Part shown: positions 1 to 9,270 of the stretch, piece by piece
Position numbering within the stretch: the first letter of the stretch is position 1
How the letters are laid out: every line of letters begins with the position of its first letter
DNA from: Ornithinibacillus californiensis
Lineage (GTDB): Bacteria; Bacillota; Bacilli; Bacillales; Amphibacillaceae
Direction of reading: 5' to 3'
Assembly: GCF_001038485.1 (NCBI RefSeq)
Contig: NZ_LDUE01000055.1
Coordinates: forward strand, 124,001 to 188,000
Length of the DNA: 64,000 nt
Notes under the pieces: generated by a model
Told to the model about the DNA's origin: nothing
Databases searched by the model: none
What the model saw: only the letters and a program-made list of their open reading frames with translations
Translations under genes and position numbers: made by a program

Positions 1-163
1 GAATAACTACCACGAAGAATGTTAACCCACCAAAACAGTACACAAATGCAGAAAAGTGATGTGCAGGGTTTACGTGTTCTGGAACTTCATGGTCTGCAAT
101 ATCCCGCCAGATCGGCGTAATGTCAATACGCTCATCAATCCAGTCATAAATTTTCTGTAGCAT
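1..163 (-). CDS. qcrB: QcrB, cytochrome b subunit of menaquinol:cytochrome c reductase (N-terminal part, cut by window edge)
   Basis: Only the first 54 residues are in the window; the gene continues past base 1. The protein is the diheme b6-type membrane subunit of the bc complex that oxidises menaquinol. The visible part is the N-terminal amphipathic region followed by the start of the first membrane helix (about residue 36 on). Cys43 lies in an HHFSAFVYCFGG stretch; in Bacillus QcrB the equivalent cysteine holds an extra heme covalently (family knowledge). The ATG starts 6 nt after the qcrA stop, and its Shine-Dalgarno (AGGGGG) lies in the last codons of qcrA, so the two genes are translated from one transcript. 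Confidence 0.93.
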   Translation of the reverse strand, partial: MLQKIYDWIDERIDITPIWRDIADHEVPEHVNPAHHFSAFVYCFGGLTFFVVVI

Positions 164-169
164 AAATAA

Positions 170-682
170 TTACGCCCCCTTTCTTGGTATCGCTTTACCT
201 AAGTATAGCATTCCATTTTCTACTTTTTGCTCAAATGTTGGTAGTGGCGCTAATGGTGGTGTTCCTTTAACGTTTACACCATCCTTGGTATAGCGACCGT
301 CATGGCATGGGCAAAAGAACTGATTTGGGTGATCTTCACTACCCTCCCAAGATACTACACAACCTAAGTGTGTACAAATTGGGGAAAGTGCTATAATGTC
401 ACCGTTATCATCCTTATATACCCAGGCAGTTCTACCTGGCTCAGACTCATACCAGCCATCTACTTGTTTAATTTTCCAATCGACACGTTGAGGTGTTGTT
501 GTGATATCTTCAACGGCAAGTCCTACGTTTACAAATTCACCTTCAGATGGTGGCTGTAAAACTGGATCAATCGCCATTCTGAGCATAGGTGCAAGCAAAC
601 CAGCAGCCATAAATCCACCAACACCAGTTAGTGTATAGTTTAGAAATTGACGACGGGACACTTGTTGCTTTTCTTCGCTCAT
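170..682 (-). CDS. qcrA: QcrA, Rieske iron-sulfur subunit of menaquinol:cytochrome c reductase
   Basis: 170 residues. It passes electrons from menaquinol to the cytochrome c part of the bc complex, at the outer face of the membrane. The N-terminus has a Tat-like SRRQFL (9-14) before a hydrophobic helix (about 17-37), as in other Rieske proteins that are exported folded. The [2Fe-2S] motifs are complete: CTHLGC at 103-108 (ligands C103, H105) and CPCH at 124-127 (ligands C124, H127), with C108/C126 as the expected disulfide. It is the first gene of a qcrA-qcrB(-qcrC) operon. A good SigA promoter lies about 65-95 bp upstream, and the ATG has a G-rich ribosome-binding site. Confidence 0.97.
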   Translation of the reverse strand: MSEEKQQVSRRQFLNYTLTGVGGFMAAGLLAPMLRMAIDPVLQPPSEGEFVNVGLAVEDITTTPQRVDWKIKQVDGWYESEPGRTAWVYKDDNGDIIALSPICTHLGCVVSWEGSEDHPNQFFCPCHDGRYTKDGVNVKGTPPLAPLPTFEQKVENGMLYLGKAIPRKGA

Positions 683-746
683 GATTTTCCCCCCTCTTCA
701 CAATAATCACGGACAATAATTTTAATCAGATTACTAGGACATTATC

Positions 747-775
747 ATGATAGCGCAAACTAACTGCTCGGTCAA
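747..775 (-). promoter_or_regulatory. SigA-type promoter of the qcr operon
   Basis: Read on the minus strand: TTGACC (770-775), a 17-nt spacer, then TATCAT (747-752). It lies about 65 bp upstream of the qcrA start, in the only non-coding gap before that gene. The match and spacing are close to the vegetative consensus; start-site mapping has not been seen. Confidence 0.6.
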
Positions 776-821
776 TAAATATCCTTCTTTGTTACGAAAG
801 ATTTCATAAATTCTTGAAGAT

Positions 822-1280
822 TTACCAATAACTCCGAATCAACTCAACTACATCAGCAACTTGCCCTCTTATCATTTGCAAAATTTCTGTTGAGTTTAAC
901 TGATCCGTCTGAAAGCCTGGCAACCATAATAGGTTAGCATCCAAGTCTTTCTCATGGCGTTTCCAGCCTGCATCAAACGTTAGGATAAAAACATGCTTAA
1001 AGGGCTGTTTTGAAATTTCCTCGGTCCAGTTATTCAACCGCTTCGCTTCCTCATCTTTATCACCAAATTCTAAATAATAGTAATTAGGAATGAGCAATAA
1101 CCTACCGGAAAGTTCTCTTTCTATTTCCGTTACAAAAACAGATAATACTTCACGTTTAGAGGTACTTTTTCCAATATTTGCTTCTTGTGATAGTTGAAAT
1201 GGGATGATTGGGATAATTGCGGTGTCAAAGTATTCCTTAGACCCAAGATATAACTCCATATCCTTTTTTGTCCATTGCAT
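822..1280 (-). CDS. ypiF: YpiF-like protein (DUF2487)
   Basis: 152 residues, soluble, function unknown. It matches the YpiF/DUF2487 family by sequence character (N-terminal MQWTKKDMELYLGSKEYFDTAIIP) and by place, directly upstream of qcrA as in B. subtilis. I chose the ATG at 1278-1280: the longer frame begins with a GTG that overlaps the AGAGGTGG ribosome-binding site, while this ATG sits about 9 nt behind it. No catalytic motif or membrane segment is seen. Its constant position beside qcr suggests a link to respiratory complex expression or assembly, but that is only an inference from neighbourhood. Confidence 0.85.
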   Translation of the reverse strand: MQWTKKDMELYLGSKEYFDTAIIPIIPFQLSQEANIGKSTSKREVLSVFVTEIERELSGRLLLIPNYYYLEFGDKDEEAKRLNNWTEEISKQPFKHVFILTFDAGWKRHEKDLDANLLWLPGFQTDQLNSTEILQMIRGQVADVVELIRSYW

Positions 1281-1363
1281 GAATGTAGCCACCTCTCACT
1301 AGTATTTACCAAAATGTCCAAATTATGATTCCCTAGTAAATATACTTGCGAAAACAAAAAAAA

Positions 1364-1393
1364 TCAACCTATTGCTCTTGCAAGCTAGGTTGA
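1364..1393 (-). terminator. Rho-independent terminator after ypiB
   Basis: Inverted repeat tcaaccta (1364-1371) / taggttga (1386-1393). On the minus strand it is followed by a run of eight T. It overlaps the last codons of ypiB and separates the ypiA-ypiB unit from ypiF. Confidence 0.7.
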
Positions 1394-1944
1394 CTAAGCA
1401 TCTTTGCTTCTAGGATCCTAAGCTCTCTCACCAAGGTGTTAAACTCTTCCCGATCCTGATCATCAAGGGATTGATCAATTTTCTCTAATATACGTTTTCG
1501 CTGAAATTCAAATAGTGAATGTTCAAGTAATATCGAAGCATTTTCTTTATCTTGTTGGGTTATTAAATATTCATCGGGAACAAAAGGGTTTTCCTCTAAT
1601 ACCGCAGCATACTTATGATTTTGGTTTGACTTATTAAAATTTAGTTGAATATAAAGTGATTCATGTTGGTTTAAGCGGATATCATGAAATGCTTTTTCTG
1701 CATCTGTTGTAACTAAATGATTTTTATAAAAACGGAATGGAACTTCTTTTGAACACTGGCTAGTAATAATAACGCTTCTTAAACAAAATTTAGCATCATG
1801 AACAAAATGAACATTTTCTAAAATTTCATGATGATTAATTAAATAATTTAAAATCCACACACTTTCTCTTTTTTTCAACTGATAATTATTAAGAAACCAT
1901 TGTAAAAATTTCTTTTTATCTTTCACAGAAACTGGTGCTTGCAT
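1369..1944 (-). CDS. ypiB: YpiB family protein (UPF0302) with C-terminal IDEAL domain
   Basis: 191 residues, cytoplasmic, molecular role unknown. The N-terminal two thirds fit the UPF0302/YpiB family (KKKFLQWFLNNYQLKKRE near the start). The C-terminal part (about 140-175) looks like the short helical IDEAL domain, with a charged stretch around RILEKIDQSLDDQDREEF. A strong GGAGGAGG lies 11 nt before the ATG. It follows ypiA closely (27 nt), as in B. subtilis, so the two are probably one transcript that ends at the hairpin overlapping its stop codon. Confidence 0.9.
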   Translation of the reverse strand: MQAPVSVKDKKKFLQWFLNNYQLKKRESVWILNYLINHHEILENVHFVHDAKFCLRSVIITSQCSKEVPFRFYKNHLVTTDAEKAFHDIRLNQHESLYIQLNFNKSNQNHKYAAVLEENPFVPDEYLITQQDKENASILLEHSLFEFQRKRILEKIDQSLDDQDREEFNTLVRELRILEAKMLSQPSLQEQ

Positions 1945-1971
1945 AGAGTTGGCAACCTCCTCCCTATTACC

Positions 1972-3219
1972 TTACATTTGCTTTAAACGATTAACGTATT
2001 CGACAATCTCATCATCCTGCGGTTCTTTTTCTAAATATGCAGTAAATACGTTAATTGCTTCCCCAGTCCTCCCTTCTTCCATTAAGAAGTATCCGTATTC
2101 TCTTAGGAAGTCACTGTCATGTTGTAAGCTATTATATGCTTCCCGGTAGTAATTTAATGCATCATTATATGATTCAATTTCATTAAAAGCTCGTGCTATT
2201 TCCCAATCATAAAGGGGATCGTCCCCACCTGATTCTTGGATGTGTTGGATTAGTTCGATAATATCTGCTTGTTTATCCATTCCTTTTAATAATTCAATTA
2301 GAAATAACACTGCCTCTTTATAGTCGGTATCTAGGCTGACTGCTTCACGAACGTGCTTTTCACTCTCGTCATCCAAATTGCATTTGTGTGCCAAACTACC
2401 TGCCATGAAGTACAATTCTTTATTGAATTCATCTAACTTTAGCCCTCGTAAAGTCGTTTCGTACGCTTCTCTTATCAGCTCTTCATCCTCATAAGCTTTG
2501 GCCAATTGGATATAAGCAGTATGGTAATAAGGGTCCTCTTCGATTAGCTTCTCCCACACATGAATTGCAATGTCTCTTCTATCAGCTTGGTATGCAGTTA
2601 CACCATATTTAAATAACAAATCTGGATTATCACTATTTGTTTTTTCATAATACGTTAGGGCGAGCTCGTATTCTCCTACATTTGCATAGGATTCAGCCAA
2701 TCGTTCATGCAACGGGATATTCGGTACTTGCGCCTTGGAGGCTTTTTCATAGAAAGTAATTGCACGCTTAAAATCACCAAACGAATAATATAGTTCTCCT
2801 AATGCTAAATCAATAATTGGTTCAGATGGACTTCGATTTTTTGCTTGTAGGAGCTTCTGTTCCGCAACTTCAAACAACCCTTGGGCTTGATAAAGATCGG
2901 CAAGTGCTACTAAAGCTTGGATATAAGAATCATCCTCTATAGGAATAGAGTTAAGTAAATCGATTGCTTTTTCGTCCATTTCTTGTTCTATATAAATATC
3001 TGTTAAATATAGTTTGAGGTCACTTTCATTTGGATACTTTTTTAATAATTGCGTTAGAATATCTTCTGCCTCAACTAAAAAGCCCCAATTCATGTAAAAC
3101 TCGGCAATCCAATATAATTCATCATCAGTTGCTTCAAGCAAATGACCGTTAATTATTTTGGTGGCCATGTCCACTTGGTCCATTTCCATTAATTTATTTG
3201 CTTCTTCGAGAATATTCAC
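1972..3219 (-). CDS. ypiA: YpiA, TPR-repeat protein
   Basis: About 415 residues made almost wholly of tetratricopeptide repeats; A/G-x-x-Y/L-x-x-G type repeats recur roughly every 34 residues from about 30 to the end (for example EVAEQKLLQAKNRSPSEP and DIAIHVWEKLIEEDP). Such proteins are protein-protein adaptors; partner unknown. No signal peptide or membrane segment. The frame is open from an ATG at 3237 but that codon lacks a Shine-Dalgarno. A GTG at 3219 has GGAAGGG about 9 nt upstream and gives MNILEEANKLME, which suits the family better; I therefore use it, with moderate certainty. It lies between aroA (18-36 nt upstream) and ypiB. Confidence 0.88.
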   Translation of the reverse strand: MNILEEANKLMEMDQVDMATKIINGHLLEATDDELYWIAEFYMNWGFLVEAEDILTQLLKKYPNESDLKLYLTDIYIEQEMDEKAIDLLNSIPIEDDSYIQALVALADLYQAQGLFEVAEQKLLQAKNRSPSEPIIDLALGELYYSFGDFKRAITFYEKASKAQVPNIPLHERLAESYANVGEYELALTYYEKTNSDNPDLLFKYGVTAYQADRRDIAIHVWEKLIEEDPYYHTAYIQLAKAYEDEELIREAYETTLRGLKLDEFNKELYFMAGSLAHKCNLDDESEKHVREAVSLDTDYKEAVLFLIELLKGMDKQADIIELIQHIQESGGDDPLYDWEIARAFNEIESYNDALNYYREAYNSLQHDSDFLREYGYFLMEEGRTGEAINVFTAYLEKEPQDDEIVEYVNRLKQM

Positions 3220-3255
3220 GTCTTTAATCCCTTCCATCTATCAAGGTTTAAATCT

Positions 3256-4545
3256 TTATTTTCCTACTAAGGTCTGTAGGTCGTTCATAAAACCGGGATA
3301 AGAAATGCTGATAGATGATAAGTCATCTATGATCACATGGTCTTCTGAAATTAGTGAAGCAACTACGACCATCATTGCGATTCTATGATCGTCATAAGAT
3401 CTGACCTCTCCACCATTTAAAGATGTCTTCCCTTCTATAATCATACCATCATCAGTAGCTTCAATGTTAGCACCAAGTCTTGAAAGTACGTCTACAATAG
3501 CTTGAATTCGATCTGTTTCCTTCACCCGTAATTCTTCAGCATCTCGAATAATAGTTTTTCCCTCAGCTTGTGTAGCTAATAAAGCAATAATCGGAATTTC
3601 ATCAATTAATCTAGGCACTAAATCCCCTTCGATTATAATTCCTGATAGAGGTGCATTTGTAATTTTAATATCACCTATTGGTTCACCGCTAATAGTTTTC
3701 TTGTTAGTAACTTCGATTTTAGACCCCATTTGTATTAGTACATCTAAAAATCCAGCACGAGTGTCATTTATACCTACATTTCTTATCATTAAAGAGCTTT
3801 CGGGTATAATTGCAGCAGCAGAGAGAAGAAATGCAGCAGACGAAATGTCACCTGGAACAAAAACATCTGTAGCAGATAGGCTTCTGCTTGAATCAATTTC
3901 TATCTCTTTACCGTTAACGCTTATATTAGCTCCAAAAGCTTTTAACATGTTTTCTGTATGATTCCTCGTACGATACCTTTCGATAACTTTCGTGACTCCC
4001 GTAGCCCCAAGCCCCGCTAATAATAATGCTGATTTGACTTGAGCGCTATTTACTGGCATTTCATAAGTAATCCCATGTAAGTCTCCCCCCCGTAATGCTA
4101 ATGGAAGATAGCCTGCTTCTTTTCTTCCTATCGATTGTACCCCCATAGCCTTTAGTGGCTTCAACACTCGATCCATTGGACGGCTAGAAAGAGATTTATC
4201 CCCATAAACAACTGTGGAAAATGATAGTCCTGCAAGTAAGCCTAGCATTAATCTAGCTGTAGTTCCTGAATTCCCAAAGTAGATTGGCTCTGACGGTTCT
4301 TGTAACGCATTTTTTCCATTACCATGTATCTCTAAACAGTTATTTTCTTTCGTAATGGAGACGCCTAGCAATCGAAATGCCTCGACTGTGCGCATGCAGT
4401 CTTCACCATCTAAAAAGTTTTCTATCCTTGTTATGCCATTTGCAATAGAACCTAGTATTACTGCTCGATGGGATATTGATTTATCACCAGGAACTTGGAT
4501 ATCCCCATCAATTCGAATAGATTTATGTATATCTAAAACTTCCAT
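3256..4545 (-). CDS. aroA: 3-phosphoshikimate 1-carboxyvinyltransferase (EPSP synthase)
   Basis: 429 residues, normal for the family. It joins PEP to shikimate-3-phosphate in the shikimate pathway. Visible motifs: VPGDKSISHRA (substrate-binding Lys/Ser, about 19-29), FGNSGTTARLMLGLLAG (about 90-106), SSRPMDRVLKPL (about 120-131), and the C-terminal DEIPIIALLA and EELRVKETDRI stretches. Its ATG follows the aroB stop codon directly (TAG-ATG), so translation is coupled. B. subtilis calls this gene aroE and has trpEDCFBA, hisC and tyrA between it and aroB; here they are absent. It is the last gene of the three-gene aro unit, possibly reading on into ypiA. Confidence 0.97.
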   Translation of the reverse strand: MEVLDIHKSIRIDGDIQVPGDKSISHRAVILGSIANGITRIENFLDGEDCMRTVEAFRLLGVSITKENNCLEIHGNGKNALQEPSEPIYFGNSGTTARLMLGLLAGLSFSTVVYGDKSLSSRPMDRVLKPLKAMGVQSIGRKEAGYLPLALRGGDLHGITYEMPVNSAQVKSALLLAGLGATGVTKVIERYRTRNHTENMLKAFGANISVNGKEIEIDSSRSLSATDVFVPGDISSAAFLLSAAAIIPESSLMIRNVGINDTRAGFLDVLIQMGSKIEVTNKKTISGEPIGDIKITNAPLSGIIIEGDLVPRLIDEIPIIALLATQAEGKTIIRDAEELRVKETDRIQAIVDVLSRLGANIEATDDGMIIEGKTSLNGGEVRSYDDHRIAMMVVVASLISEDHVIIDDLSSISISYPGFMNDLQTLVGK

Positions 4546-5625
4546 CTATAACACTTCTTTCAATTCTGTCGTTATAAAAGAAGATAAGTAATTTCTCAAT
4601 TTATCTTCTTTTAAAGTAGCGATTACCGGTTTTCCAATTTCTTTTAGTAATATCATTTGAATTTGGTTATACACTGACTTCTTATCATGTTTCATTATAT
4701 CTATTAAATCATCAATCATTTCTATGGAAATTTTTAAAGGATAATTATTCTGTATTAGCCACTCCATGATTAGTTCTCTAGGTAATTTAACTTGTAACTC
4801 CTTCTCACTAACATATAGAGAGAATAAAAGCCCTATGGCTACTGCTTCACCATGGGTTAGATTTCCGTAACCTAGCTTTGTCTCTAATGCATGCCCTAAT
4901 GTATGACCTAGATTCAAAAACTTGCGCTTACCTAACTCCTTTTCATCTTGTTCTACAATCTCTGCCTTAGTTCTGATTCCTTCTTCCAAAAGTGCTGGCA
5001 TATCCTCATCTAGTATACGATCTAACGAAACGGAAAGATGCCTACGTGTTGATACTTCACTAGTTAGCAGTGCCTCTTTTAATAGTTCTGCGTAGCCTGA
5101 TCTAATCTCCTGCTGAGGTAGTGTTTGTAAGGTTTCAGTATCATATAGAACAAGAACCGGTGGATAGAAACATCCTATTAGATTCTTTCCTCTTTCATGA
5201 TTAATAGCTACTTTACCGCCAATACTACTATCGTGAGCTAAAATAGTAGTTGGCATTTGTATGTAATCAATCCCTCGCATATACGTGGCCGCGACAAACC
5301 CCGCCAAATCACCGACAACTCCTCCACCTAAAGCGATAATTAAAGATTGTCGATCAAGCCCATAATCAATTGCTTTCGATTGAAGATGATAAAATGTATC
5401 GATATTTTTACTTTGTTCTCCAGCAGCAATAATTTCTAAGTGCACATTGTAAGAAGTGAGTGCAAGCATAACTTCTTTCGCATATAATTCTGCTACGTTC
5501 GAGTCGGTAATTAGTAAAATAGAAGAATATTTTTTGGGCAAGTAAGTACCTACAGCTTGACGTAGTTGATAACCAATTAAGATGTTATACGGTTGAATTT
5601 TAGATTCTATATGAAGTGTTTTCAT
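4546..5625 (-). CDS. aroB: 3-dehydroquinate synthase
   Basis: 359 residues. It converts DAHP to 3-dehydroquinate, step two of the shikimate pathway, using NAD and a metal ion. The NAD-binding GGGVVGDLAGF (about 100-110) and substrate-binding PTTILAHDSSIGGK (about 125-138) are in the Bacillus form of this family, and LNLGHTLGHALE supplies the metal-binding histidine. The start follows the aroC stop with no gap (TAA-ATG) and the stop touches aroA, so this is the middle cistron of a tightly packed aroC-aroB-aroA unit. No aroH is found after it. Confidence 0.97.
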   Translation of the reverse strand: MKTLHIESKIQPYNILIGYQLRQAVGTYLPKKYSSILLITDSNVAELYAKEVMLALTSYNVHLEIIAAGEQSKNIDTFYHLQSKAIDYGLDRQSLIIALGGGVVGDLAGFVAATYMRGIDYIQMPTTILAHDSSIGGKVAINHERGKNLIGCFYPPVLVLYDTETLQTLPQQEIRSGYAELLKEALLTSEVSTRRHLSVSLDRILDEDMPALLEEGIRTKAEIVEQDEKELGKRKFLNLGHTLGHALETKLGYGNLTHGEAVAIGLLFSLYVSEKELQVKLPRELIMEWLIQNNYPLKISIEMIDDLIDIMKHDKKSVYNQIQMILLKEIGKPVIATLKEDKLRNYLSSFITTELKEVL

Positions 5626-6792
5626 TTAGAAATTCCTAATTTCTTCTCGGTATTGTGTAATAGCTTCCTTCAGGCTCGAAAAGCGATCATTAGGAAATTG
5701 TTCGAGTATGGCTTTGGCTAGTTCAAATGCAACAACATGCTCCATAACCACAGCCGCAGCTGGTACTGCACAAGCATCTGACCGCTCAACGCTTGCCTTA
5801 AAAAATTCTTTCGACTCTATATCTACACTTTGAAGTGGTTTCATTAGAGTCGGTATTGGCTTCATAACACCGCGAACAACAATTGGCATCCCAGTTGTCA
5901 TCCCACCTTCAAATCCACCTAAACGATTAGTATTTCGAAAATATCCCGTTTCTTGACTCCAATTAATCTCATCATGTACTTGACTTCCGTATCTCCTTGC
6001 TGCCTCAAAGCCAACACCGAATTCTACACCCTTATATGCGTTAATACTGACTACAGCATTTGCTATACGTCCGTCTAATTTTCGGTCGTAATGAACATAA
6101 GAACCTATACCAGCCGGCATTCCTTCCACATAAACCTCTGTTATGCCACCAAGTGAATCTCCATTTTTTTTCGCTGTATCAATGACATCCATCATCTGTT
6201 GTTCTGCATTACTATCTAATGTTCTAACAGGAGATTTTTCTGAGACTTCTTGTCTCTCCTTCATCGTTAAAGAGTTCCTATCTTCTGCTCGAATACCACC
6301 TATCTCTTTTACATACCCACATATCTCAATCCCTAAATGACGTAGCAATGTTTTAGCAACGGAACCAGCCGCGACCCTTGCTGCAGTTTCGCGTGCAGAT
6401 GACCGTTCTAGAACATTGCGCATGTCACGGTGACCATATTTTAAAGCTCCGTTTAGATCTGCATGTCCAGGTCTAGGTCTGGTAACAACTCTTCTTAATG
6501 CAGTGTCTTCATTTATAGGGTCCTCCCCAATAATGTCAGTCCAATGTTTATAATCATCATTACTGATAACTAGCGAAATAGGGGAACCTAACGTATAGCC
6601 ATGACGAATCCCACTAGTAATATTTACTAAATCATTCTCTATTTGCATTCTTTTCCCGCGACCGTAACCTTTTTGTCTTCGAAGTAAAGACTCATTTATA
6701 TCTTCCTTTAATATGGGCATCTGAGCAGGAATTCCCTCAATAATCGTTGTAAGTTGTTTTCCATGTGATTCACCTGCTGTTAAATAGCGCAT
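5626..6792 (-). CDS. aroC: Chorismate synthase
   Basis: 388 residues from the ATG at 6790-6792. That start is chosen over an in-frame ATG seven codons earlier because AAGGAGG sits 6 nt before it and because the family begins [11 protein letters not shown]. It forms chorismate from EPSP using reduced FMN. Signature stretches: GESHG near the N-terminus; [30 protein letters not shown] (about 95-125), which holds FMN and phosphate-binding residues; and [10 protein letters not shown]. First gene of the aro unit (named aroF in B. subtilis). A terminator after cheR lies just upstream, so it likely has its own promoter in the short gap 6793-6845. Confidence 0.97.
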   Translation of the reverse strand: MRYLTAGESHGKQLTTIIEGIPAQMPILKEDINESLLRRQKGYGRGKRMQIENDLVNITSGIRHGYTLGSPISLVISNDDYKHWTDIIGEDPINEDTALRRVVTRPRPGHADLNGALKYGHRDMRNVLERSSARETAARVAAGSVAKTLLRHLGIEICGYVKEIGGIRAEDRNSLTMKERQEVSEKSPVRTLDSNAEQQMMDVIDTAKKNGDSLGGITEVYVEGMPAGIGSYVHYDRKLDGRIANAVVSINAYKGVEFGVGFEAARRYGSQVHDEINWSQETGYFRNTNRLGGFEGGMTTGMPIVVRGVMKPIPTLMKPLQSVDIESKEFFKASVERSDACAVPAAAVVMEHVVAFELAKAILEQFPNDRFSSLKEAITQYREEIRNF

Positions 6793-6845
6793 GTTAATCC
6801 TCCTTAAAAACATATTCCTTTTCCCTAGTATAAACTAATAGAAAA

Positions 6846-6876
6846 AAATGCTCCATATCGATGGATATGAGCATTT
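6846..6876 (-). terminator. Terminator after cheR
   Basis: Near-perfect inverted repeat AAATGCTC-CATATC / GATATG-AGCATTT with a 4-nt loop and one bulged base. On the minus strand it is followed by seven T. It overlaps the cheR stop codon and separates cheR from aroC. Confidence 0.8.
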
Positions 6877-7657
6877 ATTGTTGTGGTACCTTTTGATAAA
6901 AGAAGGTATCTAGTAATTGTAAATCATATTTATTAGGACTAAAAATTTGTTCGGTACTACCCACAAATAATACTCCTTGATTAGTAAGTGCCTCTGAGAA
7001 ACGATGATAGATTATATCTTTTGCTTTATCAGTAAAATAAATAAGTACATTTCTACAAATGATTAAGTCTACTTTTTTCGGATAATCATCTTCTAGTAAA
7101 TTATGCTTTTGAAAGCTAATCTTACGTTTTATAGATGCATCTACTTCGTACCGATCGCCAATAATACTGAAATATTTCTCTTTTAAGTTGGTGGGCAACT
7201 CTTTTAAAGCCTGCTCCTGATAGATTCCTTGAGAAGCTTTTTCCAGTACCTTCTCATCAATATCAGTTGCAATAATCTTGGCATTTACATTTGGAAAGTA
7301 TTCCTTAAGTAGAATTGCAATACTATACGGCTCCTCACCAGTTGAGCAAGCTGCACTCCAAATAGTCAATTGATGTTGGTCTGAGATTAATTGGGGTAGT
7401 ACGCTACTCTTTAAAACTTCCCAACGCTTCGGGTTTCTATAAAACTCAGAAACATTAATCGTGATTCTATCAATGAATTCATTACGTAAATCTACTTCTT
7501 TATTAATTGCTTGAAAGTAGGAAGTAAAATCGTGGTAACCTCTCTTTACACGTAACGAGGTTAATCTACGCTTCATCTGTGCTTCTTTATATTTTTGCAA
7601 ATCAATTCCGAAATACGAATAAACTTTTTCAGTAAATAATTGATAATCATCTAACAT
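6875..7657 (-). CDS. cheR: CheR, chemotaxis receptor methyltransferase
   Basis: 260 residues. It methylates glutamates on chemoreceptors using S-adenosylmethionine. It has the two-part CheR layout: a helical N-terminal domain (about 1-75) and a Rossmann methyltransferase domain with TIWSAACSTGEEPYSIA (about 97-113) and VDLIICRNVLIYF (about 198-210). The AGAGG ribosome-binding site supports this ATG. B. subtilis also keeps cheR alone here, between ndk and aroF, away from the main che operon. Its terminator at 6846-6876 isolates it from aroC. Confidence 0.95.
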   Translation of the reverse strand: MLDDYQLFTEKVYSYFGIDLQKYKEAQMKRRLTSLRVKRGYHDFTSYFQAINKEVDLRNEFIDRITINVSEFYRNPKRWEVLKSSVLPQLISDQHQLTIWSAACSTGEEPYSIAILLKEYFPNVNAKIIATDIDEKVLEKASQGIYQEQALKELPTNLKEKYFSIIGDRYEVDASIKRKISFQKHNLLEDDYPKKVDLIICRNVLIYFTDKAKDIIYHRFSEALTNQGVLFVGSTEQIFSPNKYDLQLLDTFFYQKVPQQ

Positions 7658-7703
7658 AGTCTGCGCCTCTTTTGGATAGGATCACAATTCAATTTATTAA
7701 AAA

Positions 7704-7726
7704 GCCTCCATTATAATAACGGAGGC
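7704..7726 (-). terminator. Terminator after ndk
   Basis: Inverted repeat GCCTCC (7704-7709) / GGAGGC (7721-7726) with further A-T pairing inside. On the minus strand it is followed by TTTTT. It sits 13 nt past the ndk stop. Confidence 0.75.
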
Positions 7727-7738
7727 AATTTTTACATC

Positions 7739-8185
7739 TTAATAAATCCAAGCACTATCTTGTTTAGAATAAGAAACTAATTCTTTTTGGTCAAAGAATA
7801 GGTTGATTTCTCTTTCAGCACTTTCTGGCGAATCAGAACCATGGATAACGTTCTTTCCTACAGTTACACCATAGTCACCTCTTACAGTTCCTGGTGCAGC
7901 TTCAGCAGGATTCGTTTTACCCATCATTTCACGAGCAGTTTTAATTACATTTTCACCTTCCCAAACCATTGCAAAAACCGGTCCAGAAGTGATGAATTCT
8001 ACTAGTTCGCCAAAGAAAGGTCTTTCTTTATGCTCGCCATAGTGCTCACTTGCTAATTCATCTGAGATTTGCATTAATTTAGCTCCAACTAATTTAAAGC
8101 CTTTTCTCTCAAGACGATTAACTATTTCACCTACTAAATTTCTTTGTACTCCATCTGGTTTAACCATTAAAAATGTTTTTTCCAT
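7739..8185 (-). CDS. ndk: Nucleoside diphosphate kinase
   Basis: 148 residues, the usual length. It moves the gamma phosphate from ATP to other nucleoside diphosphates through a phospho-histidine. The active-site stretch [14 protein letters not shown] is present with the catalytic His at 115, and the N-terminal [16 protein letters not shown] is typical. It sits between hepT and cheR as in B. subtilis. The gap to hepT is 83 nt, so it may be read as the last gene of the hepS-menG-hepT unit and also from its own promoter. A terminator follows. Confidence 0.97.
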   Translation of the reverse strand: MEKTFLMVKPDGVQRNLVGEIVNRLERKGFKLVGAKLMQISDELASEHYGEHKERPFFGELVEFITSGPVFAMVWEGENVIKTAREMMGKTNPAEAAPGTVRGDYGVTVGKNVIHGSDSPESAEREINLFFDQKELVSYSKQDSAWIY

Positions 8186-8268
8186 GTTTTACACCTCTTT
8201 TAAGTATGTCTAATAGGATATGTAACCTTTTAAATTCTATCAAAGATTAATTAAAATAACAACTTGAA

Positions 8269-9240
8269 CTATTGCTTTCTTTTTCCAATAAATTTGGCAA
8301 TCTGTTCTAGAGTAATTCTAGCTTTATTATGTGGCAATGACTCCAGTGCATCAAAAGCCTTTTTTAAGTAGCGATCACTAATGGCATAAGATTGTTGAAT
8401 TGCATTCGTATCGTGCAATGCACAAATTATCTCATCCATCTGTTCCTTTGTTACATCTGCTGAATTATCAAATGTATTTCGTAATAGACGGTTAAAGCCT
8501 TCGTCACGCATTGCAAAGAGAACTGGTAACGTTATATTCCCTTGATATAAATCGTTTCCCGCCGGTTTACCTAATTCCTCCGAAGAAGAGGTAAAATCGA
8601 GAATATCATCAATGATTTGATAACTCATTCCGATGTAATATCCATACTTATATAGTTTATTTATATCTTTGGGGGCTATACCTGAGGTCATCGCACCTAA
8701 CTTACAACTAGAAGCAATAAGCAAAGCAGTCTTTCTTCTTATTCTTCTAAAGTAGGTTCGAATATTCTGGTCCCAATTGAATTTATCTTTAATTTGCTCG
8801 ATTTCACCCAGACTAACCTCAACTAGTGTCTCAGCTAGGGTTTTATGTATTTCCTTGTTCTCAATTTCGGTAATCGTTTCTAGAGCTCGAGCTAAAATAT
8901 AGTCTCCTGTATACATAGCAACTCGATTACCATACTGCTTCTTTATCGTAGGCATTCCACGCCTTAACTCTGCATCATCAATAACATCATCGTGAACCAA
9001 AGTTGCCATATGAATGAGCTCCAATGAAACTGCAACATTTTTCACTTGAGTAATATCTACTTTACCAAATTGACTTGATAACAAAACAAAGACAGGTCGA
9101 ATACGCTTGCCTCCTGCCTTAAGCAATTGAGTAGATGCCTCTCGTAAAACAGGATGATTCGCCTGAATTGCTTCCATTAAAGATGATTCAATTATATCAA
9201 GGTCCTTCTTTAGGTAGTTATATGTTTTTGGTAATCTCAT
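8269..9240 (-). CDS. hepT: Heptaprenyl diphosphate synthase, component II (catalytic)
   Basis: 323 residues from the ATG at 9238-9240; an upstream in-frame GTG overlaps the AAGGTG ribosome-binding site and is rejected. It extends FPP to the C35 chain of menaquinone-7. Both aspartate-rich motifs of trans-prenyltransferases are present: DDVID (84-88) and QIIDDILDF near residue 210, with GGKRIRP (about 43-49) as the substrate-binding Lys/Arg patch. It works as a heterodimer with HepS, encoded two genes upstream; menG lies between them and modifies the resulting quinone. Confidence 0.96.
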   Translation of the reverse strand: MRLPKTYNYLKKDLDIIESSLMEAIQANHPVLREASTQLLKAGGKRIRPVFVLLSSQFGKVDITQVKNVAVSLELIHMATLVHDDVIDDAELRRGMPTIKKQYGNRVAMYTGDYILARALETITEIENKEIHKTLAETLVEVSLGEIEQIKDKFNWDQNIRTYFRRIRRKTALLIASSCKLGAMTSGIAPKDINKLYKYGYYIGMSYQIIDDILDFTSSSEELGKPAGNDLYQGNITLPVLFAMRDEGFNRLLRNTFDNSADVTKEQMDEIICALHDTNAIQQSYAISDRYLKKAFDALESLPHNKARITLEQIAKFIGKRKQ

Positions 9241-9270
9241 GTAATTCACCTTTTGTTTGTAGAAAACTAT

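Noticed and set aside
1130-1357. 75-codon minus-strand frame at the start of ypiF
   Set aside because: Overlaps the DUF2487 gene in another frame and covers its promoter; no family likeness.
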